Part shown: piece by piece, positions 1-10,200 of the stretch
Position numbering within the stretch: the first letter of the stretch is position 1
How the letters are laid out: every line of letters begins with the position of its first letter
Source of the DNA: Phycisphaeraceae bacterium
Lineage (GTDB): Bacteria > Planctomycetota > Phycisphaerae > Phycisphaerales > Phycisphaeraceae
Length of the DNA: 22,434 bases
Direction: 5' to 3'
Assembly (NCBI GenBank): GCA_020850375.1
Contig: JADZET010000082.1
Span: 1 to 22,434, forward strand
Translations under genes and position numbers: made by a program
The notes under the pieces: generated by a model
The model's database searches: none
Seen by the model: the letters and a program-made list of their open reading frames with translations, nothing else
What the model was told of the DNA's origin: nothing

Positions 1-269
1 AATGGCGTTGAGAATGTGCAAGCGGTCTTGTCGACCCAGTCGCAACACGATGATTCCGCCATATTCCTCCGGCGGGTAAGCACGAATGTTGGCGAAATCC
101 AGATCAAGCGTCACCAAACATCGTGATTCATCACGACACACGTCAATCAGGACATGGTCCGGACTGGATTGCATTCCCTGATCGATGACCGTCACGGCGT
201 CAAAGCCTGCTTCCTGAAGCGTCCGAGCTGCTTCCACCGGCAGGTTTTCGTCCAGCTTGAACCGAGTCA

Positions 270-270
<1 letters not shown>
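1..270 (-). CDS. DUF5615 PIN-like protein, probable toxin (3' end outside window)
   Basis: The ninety codons visible read MTRFKLDENLPVEAARTLQE and continue to the window edge, so the C-terminus is missing. The N-terminal LDENLP motif, the GFDAVTVIDQGM segment and the TLDLDFANIRAYPPEEYGGI segment are typical of the DUF5615 (Mut7-C-like PIN) family. In that family the early Asp and the later Asp pair are the presumed metal ligands, here about D7 and D53-D55. The start ATG overlaps the stop of the upstream DUF433 gene by one base (TGATG on the minus strand), implying translational coupling. DUF433 followed by DUF5615 is a recurrent two-gene arrangement usually interpreted as a type II toxin-antitoxin module. 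RNase activity is inferred from the fold and not proven for this family as a whole. Confidence 0.85.
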
Positions 271-560
<290 letters not shown>

Positions 561-565
<5 letters not shown>

Positions 566-579
566 TGCCCCTGATTCCG
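561..579. repeat. Inverted repeat in the divergent intergenic region
   Basis: CGGAAT and ATTCCG form perfect 6-bp arms around a 7-nt spacer. The site overlaps the -35 area of the toxin-antitoxin promoter and lies 68 nt upstream of ftsY, so it could be an antitoxin operator. A chance occurrence cannot be excluded. Confidence 0.35.
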
Positions 580-646
580 CTAGGATATTTCCCTTGTTTC
601 GTGACGCGACGATCCTTGTCTGACTCTGAAAGAAGCGATCACCGCC

Positions 647-1570
647 ATGGGCCTGTTCAAGTCCGTCTTCGCCAAACTGAAAACCGGTCTGGCCAAGACC
701 CGCGACACCTTCGTCGGCGAGGTCCGGGGGTTTCTGTCGGGCAAGCCGCTGTCGGCCGACCTGATCCGTGAGCTTGAAGCCCGCATGATCCAGTGCGACT
801 TCGGCGTCAAGACCACGCAGGAACTCATCAAGGACCTTCAGGCCGCGTGGGAACGCGGCGAGATCGCCACCGGCGACGACGCGCTGCAATATCTCAAGGA
901 TCAGCTCGGCGCTTACTGGCCGGCCGAGGATCGCAAACTGCACATGGCCGAGTCCGGGCCGACGGTGATTCTCGTCGCCGGCATCAACGGCGCGGGCAAG
1001 ACCACCAGCATCGCCAAGATCGCCAAAAGCCTGCGCGATGAAAACAAAACCGTCCTGCTGGCGGCGTGCGACACCTTTCGCGCCGCGGCTGTGGAGCAAC
1101 TGGAAATCTGGTCCAAACGGCTGGGCGTGGAAGTGGTCAAGGGCAAGCAGGGCGGCGACCCCGCGGCCGTAGCTTTCGATGCCTGCGAAGCGGCGCTCGC
1201 CCGCAAGGTCGATGTGGTGCTCGTGGACACCGCGGGCCGGCTTCACACGCAGGACCACCTGATGCGCCAGCTCACCAAAATCCGCGACATCACGACGAGG
1301 AAGATTCCGGGGGCCCCGCATGAGGTCATCCTCGTCCTCGACGCCACCATCGGCCAGAACGCCGTCAACCAGGCCCGCGAGTTCGCCAAGGCCATCAACG
1401 TCACCGGCATCTTCCTGGCCAAACTCGACGGCACCGCGCGCGGCGGCATCGTCGTCGCCATCCGCGAAATCCTCGGCATTCCCGTCAAATTCATCGGCGT
1501 CGGCGAAACCCCCGATGACGTCGAACCCTTCGACCCCGCCCGCTTCGTCGAAGCCAGGTTCGCCAGATGA
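647..1570 (+). CDS. ftsY: Signal recognition particle receptor FtsY
   Basis: This 307-residue protein is the SRP receptor GTPase that docks ribosome-SRP complexes at the membrane for co-translational insertion. An N domain of about 90 residues (MGLFKSVFAKLKTGLAKTRD onward) precedes the G domain. Visible motifs are the P-loop GINGAGKTTS (residues 112-121), the DTFRAAAVEQL insertion-box segment (142-152), DTAGR (194-198) and the guanine-specificity motif AKLDG (258-262), where most family members have TKLDG. The C-terminal GVGE-PDDVEPFDPARF is the standard FtsY ending. It lacks the long acidic A domain of enterobacterial FtsY, as many compact bacterial versions do. The following gene starts only 9 nt after its stop, so they may be co-transcribed. 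Confidence 0.96.
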   Translation: MGLFKSVFAKLKTGLAKTRDTFVGEVRGFLSGKPLSADLIRELEARMIQCDFGVKTTQELIKDLQAAWERGEIATGDDALQYLKDQLGAYWPAEDRKLHMAESGPTVILVAGINGAGKTTSIAKIAKSLRDENKTVLLAACDTFRAAAVEQLEIWSKRLGVEVVKGKQGGDPAAVAFDACEAALARKVDVVLVDTAGRLHTQDHLMRQLTKIRDITTRKIPGAPHEVILVLDATIGQNAVNQAREFAKAINVTGIFLAKLDGTARGGIVVAIREILGIPVKFIGVGETPDDVEPFDPARFVEARFAR

Positions 1571-1579
1571 GGCTATTTT

Positions 1580-2638
1580 ATGCAAGGTTCAAAGGACCGT
1601 GTCCGCGCGGTGATTCAGGGCCGGATGCCCGACCGCGCTCCGATGTTCGATCTGCTGCGCAATGACGCCGTCATTGAACATTTCACCGGACAGCGATTGA
1701 CGCTGGAGAACGCCGCCGAAGTGGTTCCCGCCGCCTTCGCGCCAGCCGTGGATGCCACCCGGCCGTCGGTCCGTCTGCCCGGCCTGGAGAAGACCATCAC
1801 GCTCGAGGATGGCCGGCAACAACGGCATTATCGGTGGACGATCTGGACGGAACACCGGCACTTCGCCGACAGCGATGCCTGGGCTGCGGAAAAACGTCGT
1901 GTTCTGGCTGCTTCCAACCCGCAAGCCTGGAACGCAGGCCGTCAGTCCGATCTGGATCACTGGCTTGCCTCCGTGGCCGAACAGCAGGCCCAGCTTGGCG
2001 AGGTGTTCTTCATGCCCAGCCTGCCGGGTCCGGGGCTGATGAGCATCTACGACGAGATCGGCCTGGAATCGCTGGTCTATGCCATGGCGGATTGCCCCGG
2101 TGTCGTGGAGGAATTGCTGGAATGCAATGCCCTTTTCGCCATCGCCTGGGCCGAGCATCTACCCGCCGACCACGGCATCGAAGCCGGATTCCTCGGCGAC
2201 GACATCGCCTTCAACGCCGGCACGCTGCTGAGGCCCGACTGGATGCGCGAACATTTCTTCCCACGCCTCGCCCGCGTGATCGCCGCGATGCACCGGCGGG
2301 GAATCCGCATCCTCTATCACTCCGACGGCAATCTCAATGCCGTGCTGAACGACCTGGTGGCGGCCGGGATCGACGGGCTGAATCCCATTGAAGTCCTCGC
2401 GGGCATGGACGTGGGCGACATCCACCGCCGCCACCCGAAGCTGTGGATGGCCGGCGGCATCGACGTGTCGCAGTTGCTACCGTTCGGAACCCCGGCGCAG
2501 GTCAAAGACGCCGTGCGCCGCGCCATCGACGCCGCCGAGGGCCGCCTCATGGTCGGCAGCAGCACCGAGCTGAACGATGAAGTCCCGCTGGCGAATTACC
2601 TGGCCCTGCGCGAAGCGGTGCTGGAACATCCCTACTGA
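1580..2638 (+). CDS. Uroporphyrinogen decarboxylase-family protein (MtaA/cobamide-type paralogue)
   Basis: This 352-residue TIM-barrel protein belongs to the URO-D superfamily: it opens with SKDRVRAVIQGRMPDRAPMF, has a barrel body with GFLGDDIAFNAGTLLRPDWM (203-222), and includes YHSDGNLNAVLNDLVAAGID followed by GLNPIE. It is unlikely to be HemE. It lacks the HemE N-terminal arginine pattern that binds the porphyrin carboxylates, and it carries the HSDGN segment (247-251) seen in many uncharacterised URO-D-like proteins. In methylcobamide:CoM methyltransferases this region supplies a His-x-Cys zinc site; here the Cys position is Asp. A role in methyl transfer or demethylation of a C1 or aromatic substrate is possible but not shown. 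It ends convergently with the next gene, with 21 bp between the stops and no clear terminator. Confidence 0.8.
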   Translation: MQGSKDRVRAVIQGRMPDRAPMFDLLRNDAVIEHFTGQRLTLENAAEVVPAAFAPAVDATRPSVRLPGLEKTITLEDGRQQRHYRWTIWTEHRHFADSDAWAAEKRRVLAASNPQAWNAGRQSDLDHWLASVAEQQAQLGEVFFMPSLPGPGLMSIYDEIGLESLVYAMADCPGVVEELLECNALFAIAWAEHLPADHGIEAGFLGDDIAFNAGTLLRPDWMREHFFPRLARVIAAMHRRGIRILYHSDGNLNAVLNDLVAAGIDGLNPIEVLAGMDVGDIHRRHPKLWMAGGIDVSQLLPFGTPAQVKDAVRRAIDAAEGRLMVGSSTELNDEVPLANYLALREAVLEHPY

Positions 2639-2659
2639 CCCCACGCGGTGTTGTTGATT

Positions 2660-5600
2660 TCACTCTTCCAGCAGATACATCGCGTTGTCCCCGACTTGCA
2701 TCGTGCGTTCGATGCGGTCGGTTCTGCCGATGGAAATGTCGTCCCACAGGCTTGTGACTTTGGCCGGACGGGGCAGGCGGATGACCTTTGTGCCTGGCGA
2801 GGAAGCGTGGAGGGCCACCAGGCTCTTATTGAAGAACATCACATCATCCTGGTCGTTGTAGACGTGCAGGCCCGCGAAGGACGCGATGTTGCGTTCCAGC
2901 GAAGGTGGCACAGTGCCCACGAAACCCAGATAGATGCTCGTCCATGTGTCCATTTTCTTGACGACGATGCCGGCCTTGTCGCTGTCGGCGAAGGTGGCCA
3001 ACGTCGTAGCTTGCGGATCATCCGCGTAAAACCGTGGCAGGCCGGTTTCCATCATGGCGTCACCGGAGGAGCCGAGGTACTGGCCCGCCATGCCGCGGAT
3101 GAGCGGGTGATCCGTGTCGGCGACTTTCACCACGAGGTGCAGTTTCGGATCGATGTCGAAGTGAATGCCCGTCAGCTTTTCCATGTTGTCGATGGATTGC
3201 GTGTCGCTGATGTAGCCCGCGCCGTAGCCGAAGACGAGGATGTTGCCGTCGCGTTTGAGGGCGTTGATGGCCTGGATGTCCCGCGGCGACAGGCCGTAGG
3301 CGAAGGGGAAGTAGAAGACCTTGTACCGCCCGGCCACAAGGGACAGATCGTCGAGGAGATATTGATCGATGGGCAGGCCGGCCTGGGAGGAGGCGAGGAC
3401 GGGCGAAGTCGCCAGTTCCTTGGGGATCGCGCCGCGCCGTCCGTCGGCCTGGACGACTTTGCCGTAATCACCGAGAAAAATCGCCATTTCCGCGTTGCCG
3501 GCCCGATCGACGTCGATGACCTGGCTGAACACCCGGTAGCACTGGCCGATCATGCGGGCCAGCAGCGGGTCGTCGTACCACAGGCCCATGTCCCAGTTCC
3601 ACGAGCCTGCGCCGAAACACATTTGTCGCATGTATTCGCGGCGAAACAAACTCAGCGTTTTGGCTGGCGAGTCAAAGACGAGATTGTTGGCGTAGTTGCG
3701 TTTGGCGGTGGGGAAAACGCGGTGATCCATTTCGACCATGTGGAGTTTGTCGTGCAGTGAAGCACTGCTGAGCATGCAGTTGGCGCGGCCGGGCTGGCCG
3801 ATGTCGCGGGCGTCATAGGTTGGTCCGCCTGCAACATCGAAGTCGGGGCTGGCGTAGAGCAGGCTCGTGGCCCGACCGCCGTGTCCGCCGCCGCTGGCGA
3901 CCTCCACGATGTCCGGCGCGTAGGCCACGGTGATCACCGGCTTGTTGCCGCTTTGTTTGATCGCGTTGCAGCTTTCGACCAGCAATTCGATGTTGTTTTC
4001 CGCGGCGAACTGGCGGTAGTCCATCACCGGCCTGTTCTTCCGCGGATCCAGCAGGTAAACGCCGGTGGACATCTGATCGATGTTGCGCGCTTGCGGGCCT
4101 GGAATCTCAGCCGATGCGAGCGCGGCCTGCGGATCGTTCCACGCCTGCCGCAACGCTTCGTCGGTCGCGTACTTGTTTGTCAGCCATGCGCGGAATGATT
4201 GCTTCATCGGCTCGCTGAAATCATTGCAATGCACCGCTTCGTTGTCGTAGCCATACGCATCTCCCACGCCGCCCCATTGTCCGTCGTAGCCGTTGAGCAA
4301 ACGATAGCCGGCCACGGCTTTGCCGTAGGGCTGTTGTTCGACGTACCGGCGCAGGGCCGCCAGATAGTCGCGGACATCTCGTCGATATTGCCGCGAAGCG
4401 GTGGAAGGCACGAAATAGCCCACCCATTTCGCGCCGCGCAGGTTGTGCATGTTCGTTCCGCCGACGGAGCCGGCTTTGTTGAAGTTGATCAGATTTTCCC
4501 ACGCCCCGTAGCGGATGTCGTAGAGAAACGCGCCGTTGCACCATGCGAAGTTGCCGTCCTGATCGCGGAGCAGTTCATCGGGATGGCTCTGTCCCCACCA
4601 GTCCGGGGGCGACAATCCGTCGATGGACAGCAGGATCACGGCATCCGGCTTTTGTCGAAGCAGATCGTACATATCATGGTCGAGGTCGGAAAAATCATAT
4701 TGTTGATCTCCGATCCAGTCGCCGTGCAGCGTGGGGCCTCCGTAGGGCGTGCGAACGAAAAAGACGCGAAGGCCAAGCTCGTTGATGTTGTCGTAAGTCA
4801 CGGGGGAAAGCGAAACCGCCATCGGGGCCAGGGGCTTGCCGTTCAACATGAAGCACATGGCGTTCCGATGCCGGGCCACGGCGAGCTGGGCGTCATCGCG
4901 GGATCGCAGCCTTTCCTTGACGGCTTCGATGTCGAACCGCGTGAGTTCACGGACAGTGCGCGGCCGGAGATTTTCAGGCTTGTGACGGTAGGTGTACTGG
5001 CACTCGGCGTTGTCCGATGCGATCTGGCCGTAGTTTTCCAGCCGAATCCGCACCGTCCGCCACCGGCGGGCCTGCGTTTCGATCTGGTTATGATCGAAAC
5101 GGATCAGATCGTCGTTGTGCAGATCGAGCAGAACCTTCACGGCCAGCGGAGGAACGACCAGGCGGTAATGCCGCTGATGGTCATTGATCACGGTATCCGT
5201 CAGTTGTTCGGGCGGCGATTTGTCGCCATCAAGGCCCACGGCGGTCATGGTGATGCCCATGCCCGCCATGTCGGTCGGGGCTTTGTACGGGCTTCGACGG
5301 GAATTGGGCGTCAGGCCCTGGATGTCGCCCTGGCCGTCATCCGACGGACCGCTGATCTGTGTTTCGATGCGATAGACCGCGCCCGGAAGCAGGTTATCGA
5401 GATCGAGCATGGCGTAGGGCCAGTCGATCAGACGTTCGAAAACCATGGGGGTGGCGGCGGCCGGTTTTTCGGTTCCCAGGTCTTCCACGACAACGTTGTC
5501 GATGCAGATGCGTTGCATGCCGTTGACGACGAACGACAGCACGATCTGGTCGGTGTCCTGACGCGGCATCATCAGGTGGCGTGTCTGTTTCCAGATGCCC

Positions 5601-6055
5601 AGCGTTTGCGGGGATTTGGATGCCCCGCCGAATTCGGACTGCCGCGTCAGGCCGTCGTCAAAGGAAAAAAACAGGTTTTCGCCGTTGCTTTTGCCCTCAT
5701 CCAGTTGCGTCACCATCAGACAGTACGAGGCGCCGGGGCCGAGATGATCGGTTTTGACATCCGCCAGAACGCGAATCCAGTGTTGTCTGGATTCGGCGGG
5801 GATGGGAACCGTGATGCGGTAGAGCATGTAGCCGCAGGCATCGGGCTTGTCCGCCGCGAGTCCCGTGCGACTCAACTGGCCGGGTGAAACGGCGATGACC
5901 CGGCCGGCGGTGTCGTGTGATTGCTGGGGATATCGCGCGATGATTCCCGCGGCTTCGAAGTCTTCGGTAAACAGCGTCCGCGAGTCCGCTCCCAGTGCGA
6001 TGGCATGGATGACTGCGACCAGCAGGGCCGCGGGCAGGCCGATATGAACATTCAT
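2660..6055 (-). CDS. Secreted GH42/GH-A-like glycosidase with jelly-roll and trimerisation-like domains
   Basis: This 1131-residue exported protein has a signal peptide of about 23 residues ending in ALGA. Residues about 25-195 (TLFTEDFEAAG to ICIDNVVVEDLG) look like a carbohydrate-binding beta-sandwich, and about 200-350 like a second beta-rich linker domain. A TIM barrel runs from about residue 400 (MLNGKPLAPMAVSL) to 845, with a GH42-like PDWWGQSHPDELLRDQDGN segment. Residues about 857-1050 resemble the glutamine-amidotransferase-like trimerisation domain of GH42 enzymes (FYFPFAYGLSPRDIQAI, GNILVFGYGAGY). E775 in HMVEMDHR is a plausible nucleophile. The position expected to hold the acid/base Glu reads GYDGQW, with Gln593. 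I chose the ATG at 6055, which has AAGG 8 nt upstream; an in-frame GTG at 6073 is less likely. It follows a pseudopilin gene. The substrate is unknown. Confidence 0.75.
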   Translation of the reverse strand: MNVHIGLPAALLVAVIHAIALGADSRTLFTEDFEAAGIIARYPQQSHDTAGRVIAVSPGQLSRTGLAADKPDACGYMLYRITVPIPAESRQHWIRVLADVKTDHLGPGASYCLMVTQLDEGKSNGENLFFSFDDGLTRQSEFGGASKSPQTLGIWKQTRHLMMPRQDTDQIVLSFVVNGMQRICIDNVVVEDLGTEKPAAATPMVFERLIDWPYAMLDLDNLLPGAVYRIETQISGPSDDGQGDIQGLTPNSRRSPYKAPTDMAGMGITMTAVGLDGDKSPPEQLTDTVINDHQRHYRLVVPPLAVKVLLDLHNDDLIRFDHNQIETQARRWRTVRIRLENYGQIASDNAECQYTYRHKPENLRPRTVRELTRFDIEAVKERLRSRDDAQLAVARHRNAMCFMLNGKPLAPMAVSLSPVTYDNINELGLRVFFVRTPYGGPTLHGDWIGDQQYDFSDLDHDMYDLLRQKPDAVILLSIDGLSPPDWWGQSHPDELLRDQDGNFAWCNGAFLYDIRYGAWENLINFNKAGSVGGTNMHNLRGAKWVGYFVPSTASRQYRRDVRDYLAALRRYVEQQPYGKAVAGYRLLNGYDGQWGGVGDAYGYDNEAVHCNDFSEPMKQSFRAWLTNKYATDEALRQAWNDPQAALASAEIPGPQARNIDQMSTGVYLLDPRKNRPVMDYRQFAAENNIELLVESCNAIKQSGNKPVITVAYAPDIVEVASGGGHGGRATSLLYASPDFDVAGGPTYDARDIGQPGRANCMLSSASLHDKLHMVEMDHRVFPTAKRNYANNLVFDSPAKTLSLFRREYMRQMCFGAGSWNWDMGLWYDDPLLARMIGQCYRVFSQVIDVDRAGNAEMAIFLGDYGKVVQADGRRGAIPKELATSPVLASSQAGLPIDQYLLDDLSLVAGRYKVFYFPFAYGLSPRDIQAINALKRDGNILVFGYGAGYISDTQSIDNMEKLTGIHFDIDPKLHLVVKVADTDHPLIRGMAGQYLGSSGDAMMETGLPRFYADDPQATTLATFADSDKAGIVVKKMDTWTSIYLGFVGTVPPSLERNIASFAGLHVYNDQDDVMFFNKSLVALHASSPGTKVIRLPRPAKVTSLWDDISIGRTDRIERTMQVGDNAMYLLEE

Positions 6056-6183
6056 GTCGAGAACCTTTTCCACCGGATTCAGGGGAAATCACCGCGCAGC
6101 ATGGGCATGTCACGTTCCAGGGCATGCCGTGCACAGGCACGCATTATCACCCGGTCGCGGACATGCGGCGCATCGGTTGAAGA

Positions 6184-6957
6184 TCAGTGCCGGCTGAAAT
6201 AGCTGTCGGTGTTGTAGCCGAGGGTGAAGATGCCGCCGAGGTAGGGATTGGCGGTCGCGTCATACGGTCCGGCATGGGACACCGCGTCGCTCTTTTCCGC
6301 GGTCACGTGCGTGTCCGCCCAGAGCACGCTGGCGGCGCTGAGGTGTCGCAGGTCCACCAGGCCGCCTGCGCCGAAGTAGTCCAATACGTAGCTGGCGCCG
6401 AGGTGCAGCGTCGGCGCGCCGGGGTTGTAGATGTCCACCAGCACGAGCGTCTTGCCCGGTTGGTGCAGGTCGTTCATGCGGGCCGAGGGCAGCCAGTTGC
6501 CGCTGTACCGCATATCCGTGCCGAGGTGGGCGTAGTTGTAGCCGTAGTCAGGATAGCTTGCGTAACCGCCGTCGCTGAGTTCCTTGGGCGTGCGGGTCAT
6601 GAAGTCGTTGAAGTAGATCGATTGGTAAGTCGGGCACATGAACACCTTGGCGGTGGGGATGTATTCGTGGAGCAGGAATCGGCCAACCCAGGTCGGTAGC
6701 GTGCCCGGCCCGCCGTCGCCAATGTGGATCGGGAACTGATCCTTGTTGTCCTGGATATACGTGGTGAAGCTCACGCCAAGCTGGCGATTGTTGTTCATGC
6801 ACATGATCGCGCCCGCACGGGCTTTGGCCTGACTGAGCGCCGGCAGCAGAATGGCGATCAAAAGAGCGATAACCGATATCACCACGAGAAGCTCAATGAG
6901 CGTAAAGCCTGTCAGGCGAGTCGCGGAGCGTGGCGTGTTCAGGTGATTTGCTGTCAT
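6184..6957 (-). CDS. Type II secretion/type IV pilin-like protein with prepilin leader
   Basis: This 257-residue protein has a class III prepilin leader: MTANHLNTPRSATRLTG, with cleavage expected after G17, then the methylated-Phe segment [20 protein letters not shown] with Glu5 of the mature chain. A CMNNNRQLG segment and a C-terminal H-x9-DT-H sequence (RHLSAASVLWADTHV) match the planctomycete 'H-X9-DG' pseudopilin group. The start has GGAG 7 nt upstream. It is the first gene of a unit with its own promoter and operator-like site at 7005-7054. The gene downstream encodes the 1131-residue secreted glycosidase. Family members are abundant in planctomycetes; a role in surface fibres or substrate capture is inference. 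Confidence 0.88.
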   Translation of the reverse strand: MTANHLNTPRSATRLTGFTLIELLVVISVIALLIAILLPALSQAKARAGAIMCMNNNRQLGVSFTTYIQDNKDQFPIHIGDGGPGTLPTWVGRFLLHEYIPTAKVFMCPTYQSIYFNDFMTRTPKELSDGGYASYPDYGYNYAHLGTDMRYSGNWLPSARMNDLHQPGKTLVLVDIYNPGAPTLHLGASYVLDYFGAGGLVDLRHLSAASVLWADTHVTAEKSDAVSHAGPYDATANPYLGGIFTLGYNTDSYFSRH

Positions 6958-7004
6958 GGATCATCTCCGTGGATGTGCTTGGCGACAGGGGACGGTGAAG
7001 CAAA

Positions 7005-7018
7005 GTTTACCGATTTAC
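7005..7018. promoter_or_regulatory. LacI-type operator-like site upstream of the pseudopilin
   Basis: On the minus strand the site reads GTAAATCGGTAAAC, a CpG-centred pseudopalindrome. It matches the site next to the lacI promoter (GTTAATCGGTCAAC) at 12 of 14 positions. It begins about 2 nt after the predicted transcription start, an ideal place for a repressor. Assignment to the LacI protein encoded at 11742-12824 is inference. Confidence 0.65.
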
Positions 7019-7025
7019 TACAGTA

Positions 7026-7054
7026 AATTTACATATATCTGATCGGGATGTCAA
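7026..7054 (-). promoter_or_regulatory. Sigma-70 promoter of the pseudopilin/glycosidase unit
   Basis: On the minus strand a perfect TTGACA (7054-7049) is followed by a 17-nt spacer and TAAATT (7031-7026). The expected start is near 7019, giving a leader of about 62 nt. A perfect 10-bp palindrome GTAAATTTAC (7023-7032) overlaps the -10 and may be a further regulator site or only AT-rich coincidence. Confidence 0.7.
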
Positions 7055-7122
7055 GCATATTTACGTCGGCTGTGTCATGTTCCATCATCATGCGGCGGCG
7101 GCATTTGCGACCACATCAACCC

Positions 7123-7145
7123 GGAACAGTCGCAACGGCTGTTCC
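7123..7145 (-). other. Strong hairpin between transcription units
   Basis: GGAACAGTCG and CGGCTGTTCC pair around a CAA loop, giving ten pairs including one G-U. The hairpin lies 77 nt beyond the stop of the 1247-residue gene and upstream of the next promoter. There is no T-run on either side, so it is not a canonical intrinsic terminator. It could be an mRNA 3'-end stabiliser or a Rho-associated structure. Confidence 0.5.
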
Positions 7146-7221
7146 ATGAATCGGCTTGCGGTTCATCCGGCTTGACGTCGCCGAATCGTGTATTTCGCGG
7201 TTCATGCGTGATAACCGGGTG

Positions 7222-10200
7222 TTAAGGCGTGCGGTCCTCTTGTTTGTTCATGGTCGTGGTCTGGGATTTGAACGCGATATCCATCACGGTTACGCCCATC
7301 GCGGGAGCTTTGACCCGCAGTACGCTGCCCGTGTGCTCGATGATCATCAGCGGAAACCGCGTGACGACGTTCACCCGGTCGATTTCCTTGTGGACGTCGA
7401 TATTGCAGAAGAGGTTGCGCGGGGTGTTGTTGCCCACGAGCAGCCTCGCGGTTCCCGGCCGGCCGTCGAGTTGCTGCACCACGATGGAAGGCAGCGCGTC
7501 GTGGTCGTCAGCCTGCCGTTGCAGTGCCAGGGAAGTAGACGTCACCTTCGGCGCGTCGGTCAGGGCGATCAGACCGGTGGCGCATGTGTCCAGAAACGCG
7601 CCGGACACCGGGCGGTAGGGCTGATTCGCCGCCCAGTTGCTCGTTTCCTCAACCGTGGATGCGTCCCACGCCGGCTTCGGCGCTTTCGGCGATGACATTG
7701 AGGGCAGTTCGCATTGCGGACGGTAGATCGTCATCGCCGCATCATCCGGATGCGCACCTTCACTCAGTTCGCAGGTTCCCAGCGGCCGCGAGGCCGCTTT
7801 GCCGCCGAGCAGCACCACAGGTCCATGCGGATAGCTGCAGATCATCTCCAGGTCCGGCTCCGACAACAGGTGGGGATTGACCACGAGGATCGGGCCTCGC
7901 ACGCTGAACAATTGCTCGATGTTCGCCGCCGCGAGGATCGTCACGCCCCGACGCATCAGTTCCATCATGTACCGGTGCGTCGTCATTCGACGGGTTTGAA
8001 GGTAGTCGTTCAACTGTTTGTCGTGCGCCGGTTGGGAGAAGATCACCGTCAGGCCGCGAATGCCGCGGGTTTCCCACGCGCTGCCTCGCGTCCAGTTGTC
8101 GTCGAGCCAGGACCATTCCCAGGGCCGAATGTCGTCCGCCAGGCAGTACATTGGACGGGTCACGCTTCGCAGAAGTTGTCGGGACGTATCGAACGTGTAC
8201 AGATTGCTCATCGCGTGCATTTCCCGCTCCAGCGAAGCGGGGGCATGGGCCAGATTGTCCCAGGATTCCAGCACGTCCCGCGTGCAGACCAGGGGATACA
8301 GCGGCGTCTGCGGCGACTGGGCGTTCATCAGCATCGTCATCGCCATCGCGTCAAACAGCGGCAGCGGCTGCTTGCCGTCCCAGCCGTCCATCTGCACCAC
8401 CGTGCTGACGGTTTCGGGCACGAAGCCGTCGATTCCCAGCGACGCCAGTTGGTGATAGTCCACGCCGTAGCGGTACAGCGCCTCGAACGGCTCGCGCGTC
8501 CAGGCGTTGTTGAGCACGATTTTCTTTCCCGCGCCGTGCAGGGCCTGCGTCACTTTGCTCCAGAACGCCGTTGTCAGATCCGCGTTGAATCGGATCCATT
8601 CCGCTCGTGCATGCTTCCAGATCCACTTCGCGCGTCCAGCCAGTATTTCCGGCTGTTCGTCGCACAATCCCGAAAGCTCTTCGGGCAATTGGACGCCGCG
8701 ATCCGCGGCAAAACGTCCAACCATCTCGTCGGAGTAATCCGCCGTCATCAGTGGTTGATGCGGCGGCGAGTAGCCATCCGCACCGTGAAAGCCGTCAAAG
8801 CCGTAGTCCTTCATCACGCGCAACAGCCGGGGCACGAAATAGTCCACATACGGCGTGCCGTCGCGGAAGGACTTATGAACCACCAGCGAATGATGTTTGC
8901 TGCCGTCGCTCAGCGTGCCCAGCAGTTCCGGATGTTCCCGCGTCCAGCGATTGGGAACCAACGGGCCGTCGGCAATGTCGTACATGACGGCGAAGACGCT
9001 CAGGTACACCCGCACGCCGTGCGCATGCAGCGCGTCGACCAGCCGCTTGAGCTGAACGTTCGTCCACGGCTGCCGCGACCGTTTGCTGTTGCGCGGCTTG
9101 ATGTAGGAGCAGTATTCCCGCGGGAAAACCGCTTCCTCGTCCAGTCCCGCATGGTCATGCACGAAGTGCGGCGAATAGAGGAACAGCGATATCGCTTCCG
9201 GCATGCCGTGGCATTCATCCAGGAACTGCCGGACGGATTCCTCGGGTTGCAGATGATCAAAACCAATGAGATCGGACCACATCCAGGAGGGCATGCGCAT
9301 ATTCCTGTCCATTGAAAACTTGTCGCCATCGGGCGTAACGGAGACGGGACTTGAAGCCGAGCGCGAAGGTCCAAACAGTTTCACGCCGCGCCACAGGCCT
9401 CCGGGGCCGGCGCTGTTGTGAACGCGAACGACCAGCACATTGCGCCCCGGCTTGACAAAAGGACGACAATCCAAAGCAAACGGCTGATTCCAGAGCACCG
9501 CAGGATCGCCCGCGGAACGGTCCATCGCCAGTTGGCCGTTCAGATACACCCACGCACGCTCATCGGCTGCGCCGAAGACCAGCAGCAGTTCGCCGGTGAG
9601 CCATGCTTGCGGCACATCAAACGTGATCCGATACCAGCCATCGCCCGTGTAGGACTGTTGCGTCTTAATGTCGCGCGCGGTCCAGAAATCGCGGATCGCC
9701 ATCTCCTGCCACGCGATGTCATCCGCGTCGGGTGCGAACCATGTTTCACTGACTCCCCGGCTTTGGGGATCCGTGCGAAATTGCCAGGTATCCTGAAAAT
9801 TGTGTAGTTCGCTCCGTGAGGCGTACCACGAGGTGAAGATGGTGCGATCCGACTCGACGCCGGCGCGGCCGGGTTCCGTATCCGCATGGGGCAGCTTCGC
9901 GCGACGGATGGCGTCGAAGTATTCCCGCGGCGCGTCGGTCCATTTCGCGCCGCCGCCGTAGACCCACACGATTCCATCGCTGAGCTTGAGCGCGTGGTGC
10001 AGGACATATTCCAGTTCCACCGGCGTGTGATGGTTGGCTGTGAAATCAGGCGAGGACCATTGCGATTCCGACATCGGAGGCCAGAAAGCAAAGCCCGCGC
10101 GTACCCGTTGACGGTACATCTCGGGATTTTTGCAGAGACCGGCGGCGTCCTCCCGTATCATTTTCGCGGCGCCCGTCAGTTCGTCCCGTGAACGAAAATA

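Noticed and set aside
2648..3760. Long plus-strand frame opposite the 1131-residue glycosidase
   Set aside because: It is antisense to a gene with a signal peptide, recognisable domains and a ribosome site. Its translation has no family features, only shadow composition from high-GC codons.
4199..5887. A 562-residue plus-strand open frame
   Set aside because: It is also antisense to the same glycosidase gene; its start and composition are unconvincing.
6096..6160. Repeated GGGCATG and GTGC/GCAC arms between the second pseudopilin and the 1131-residue gene
   Set aside because: Stems are only 5-6 bp with long loops and no T-run; too weak to call a terminator.
7714..9315. A 533-residue plus-strand open frame
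   Set aside because: It is rich in His, Arg and Gln and antisense to the 1247-residue secreted protein; a typical high-GC shadow.
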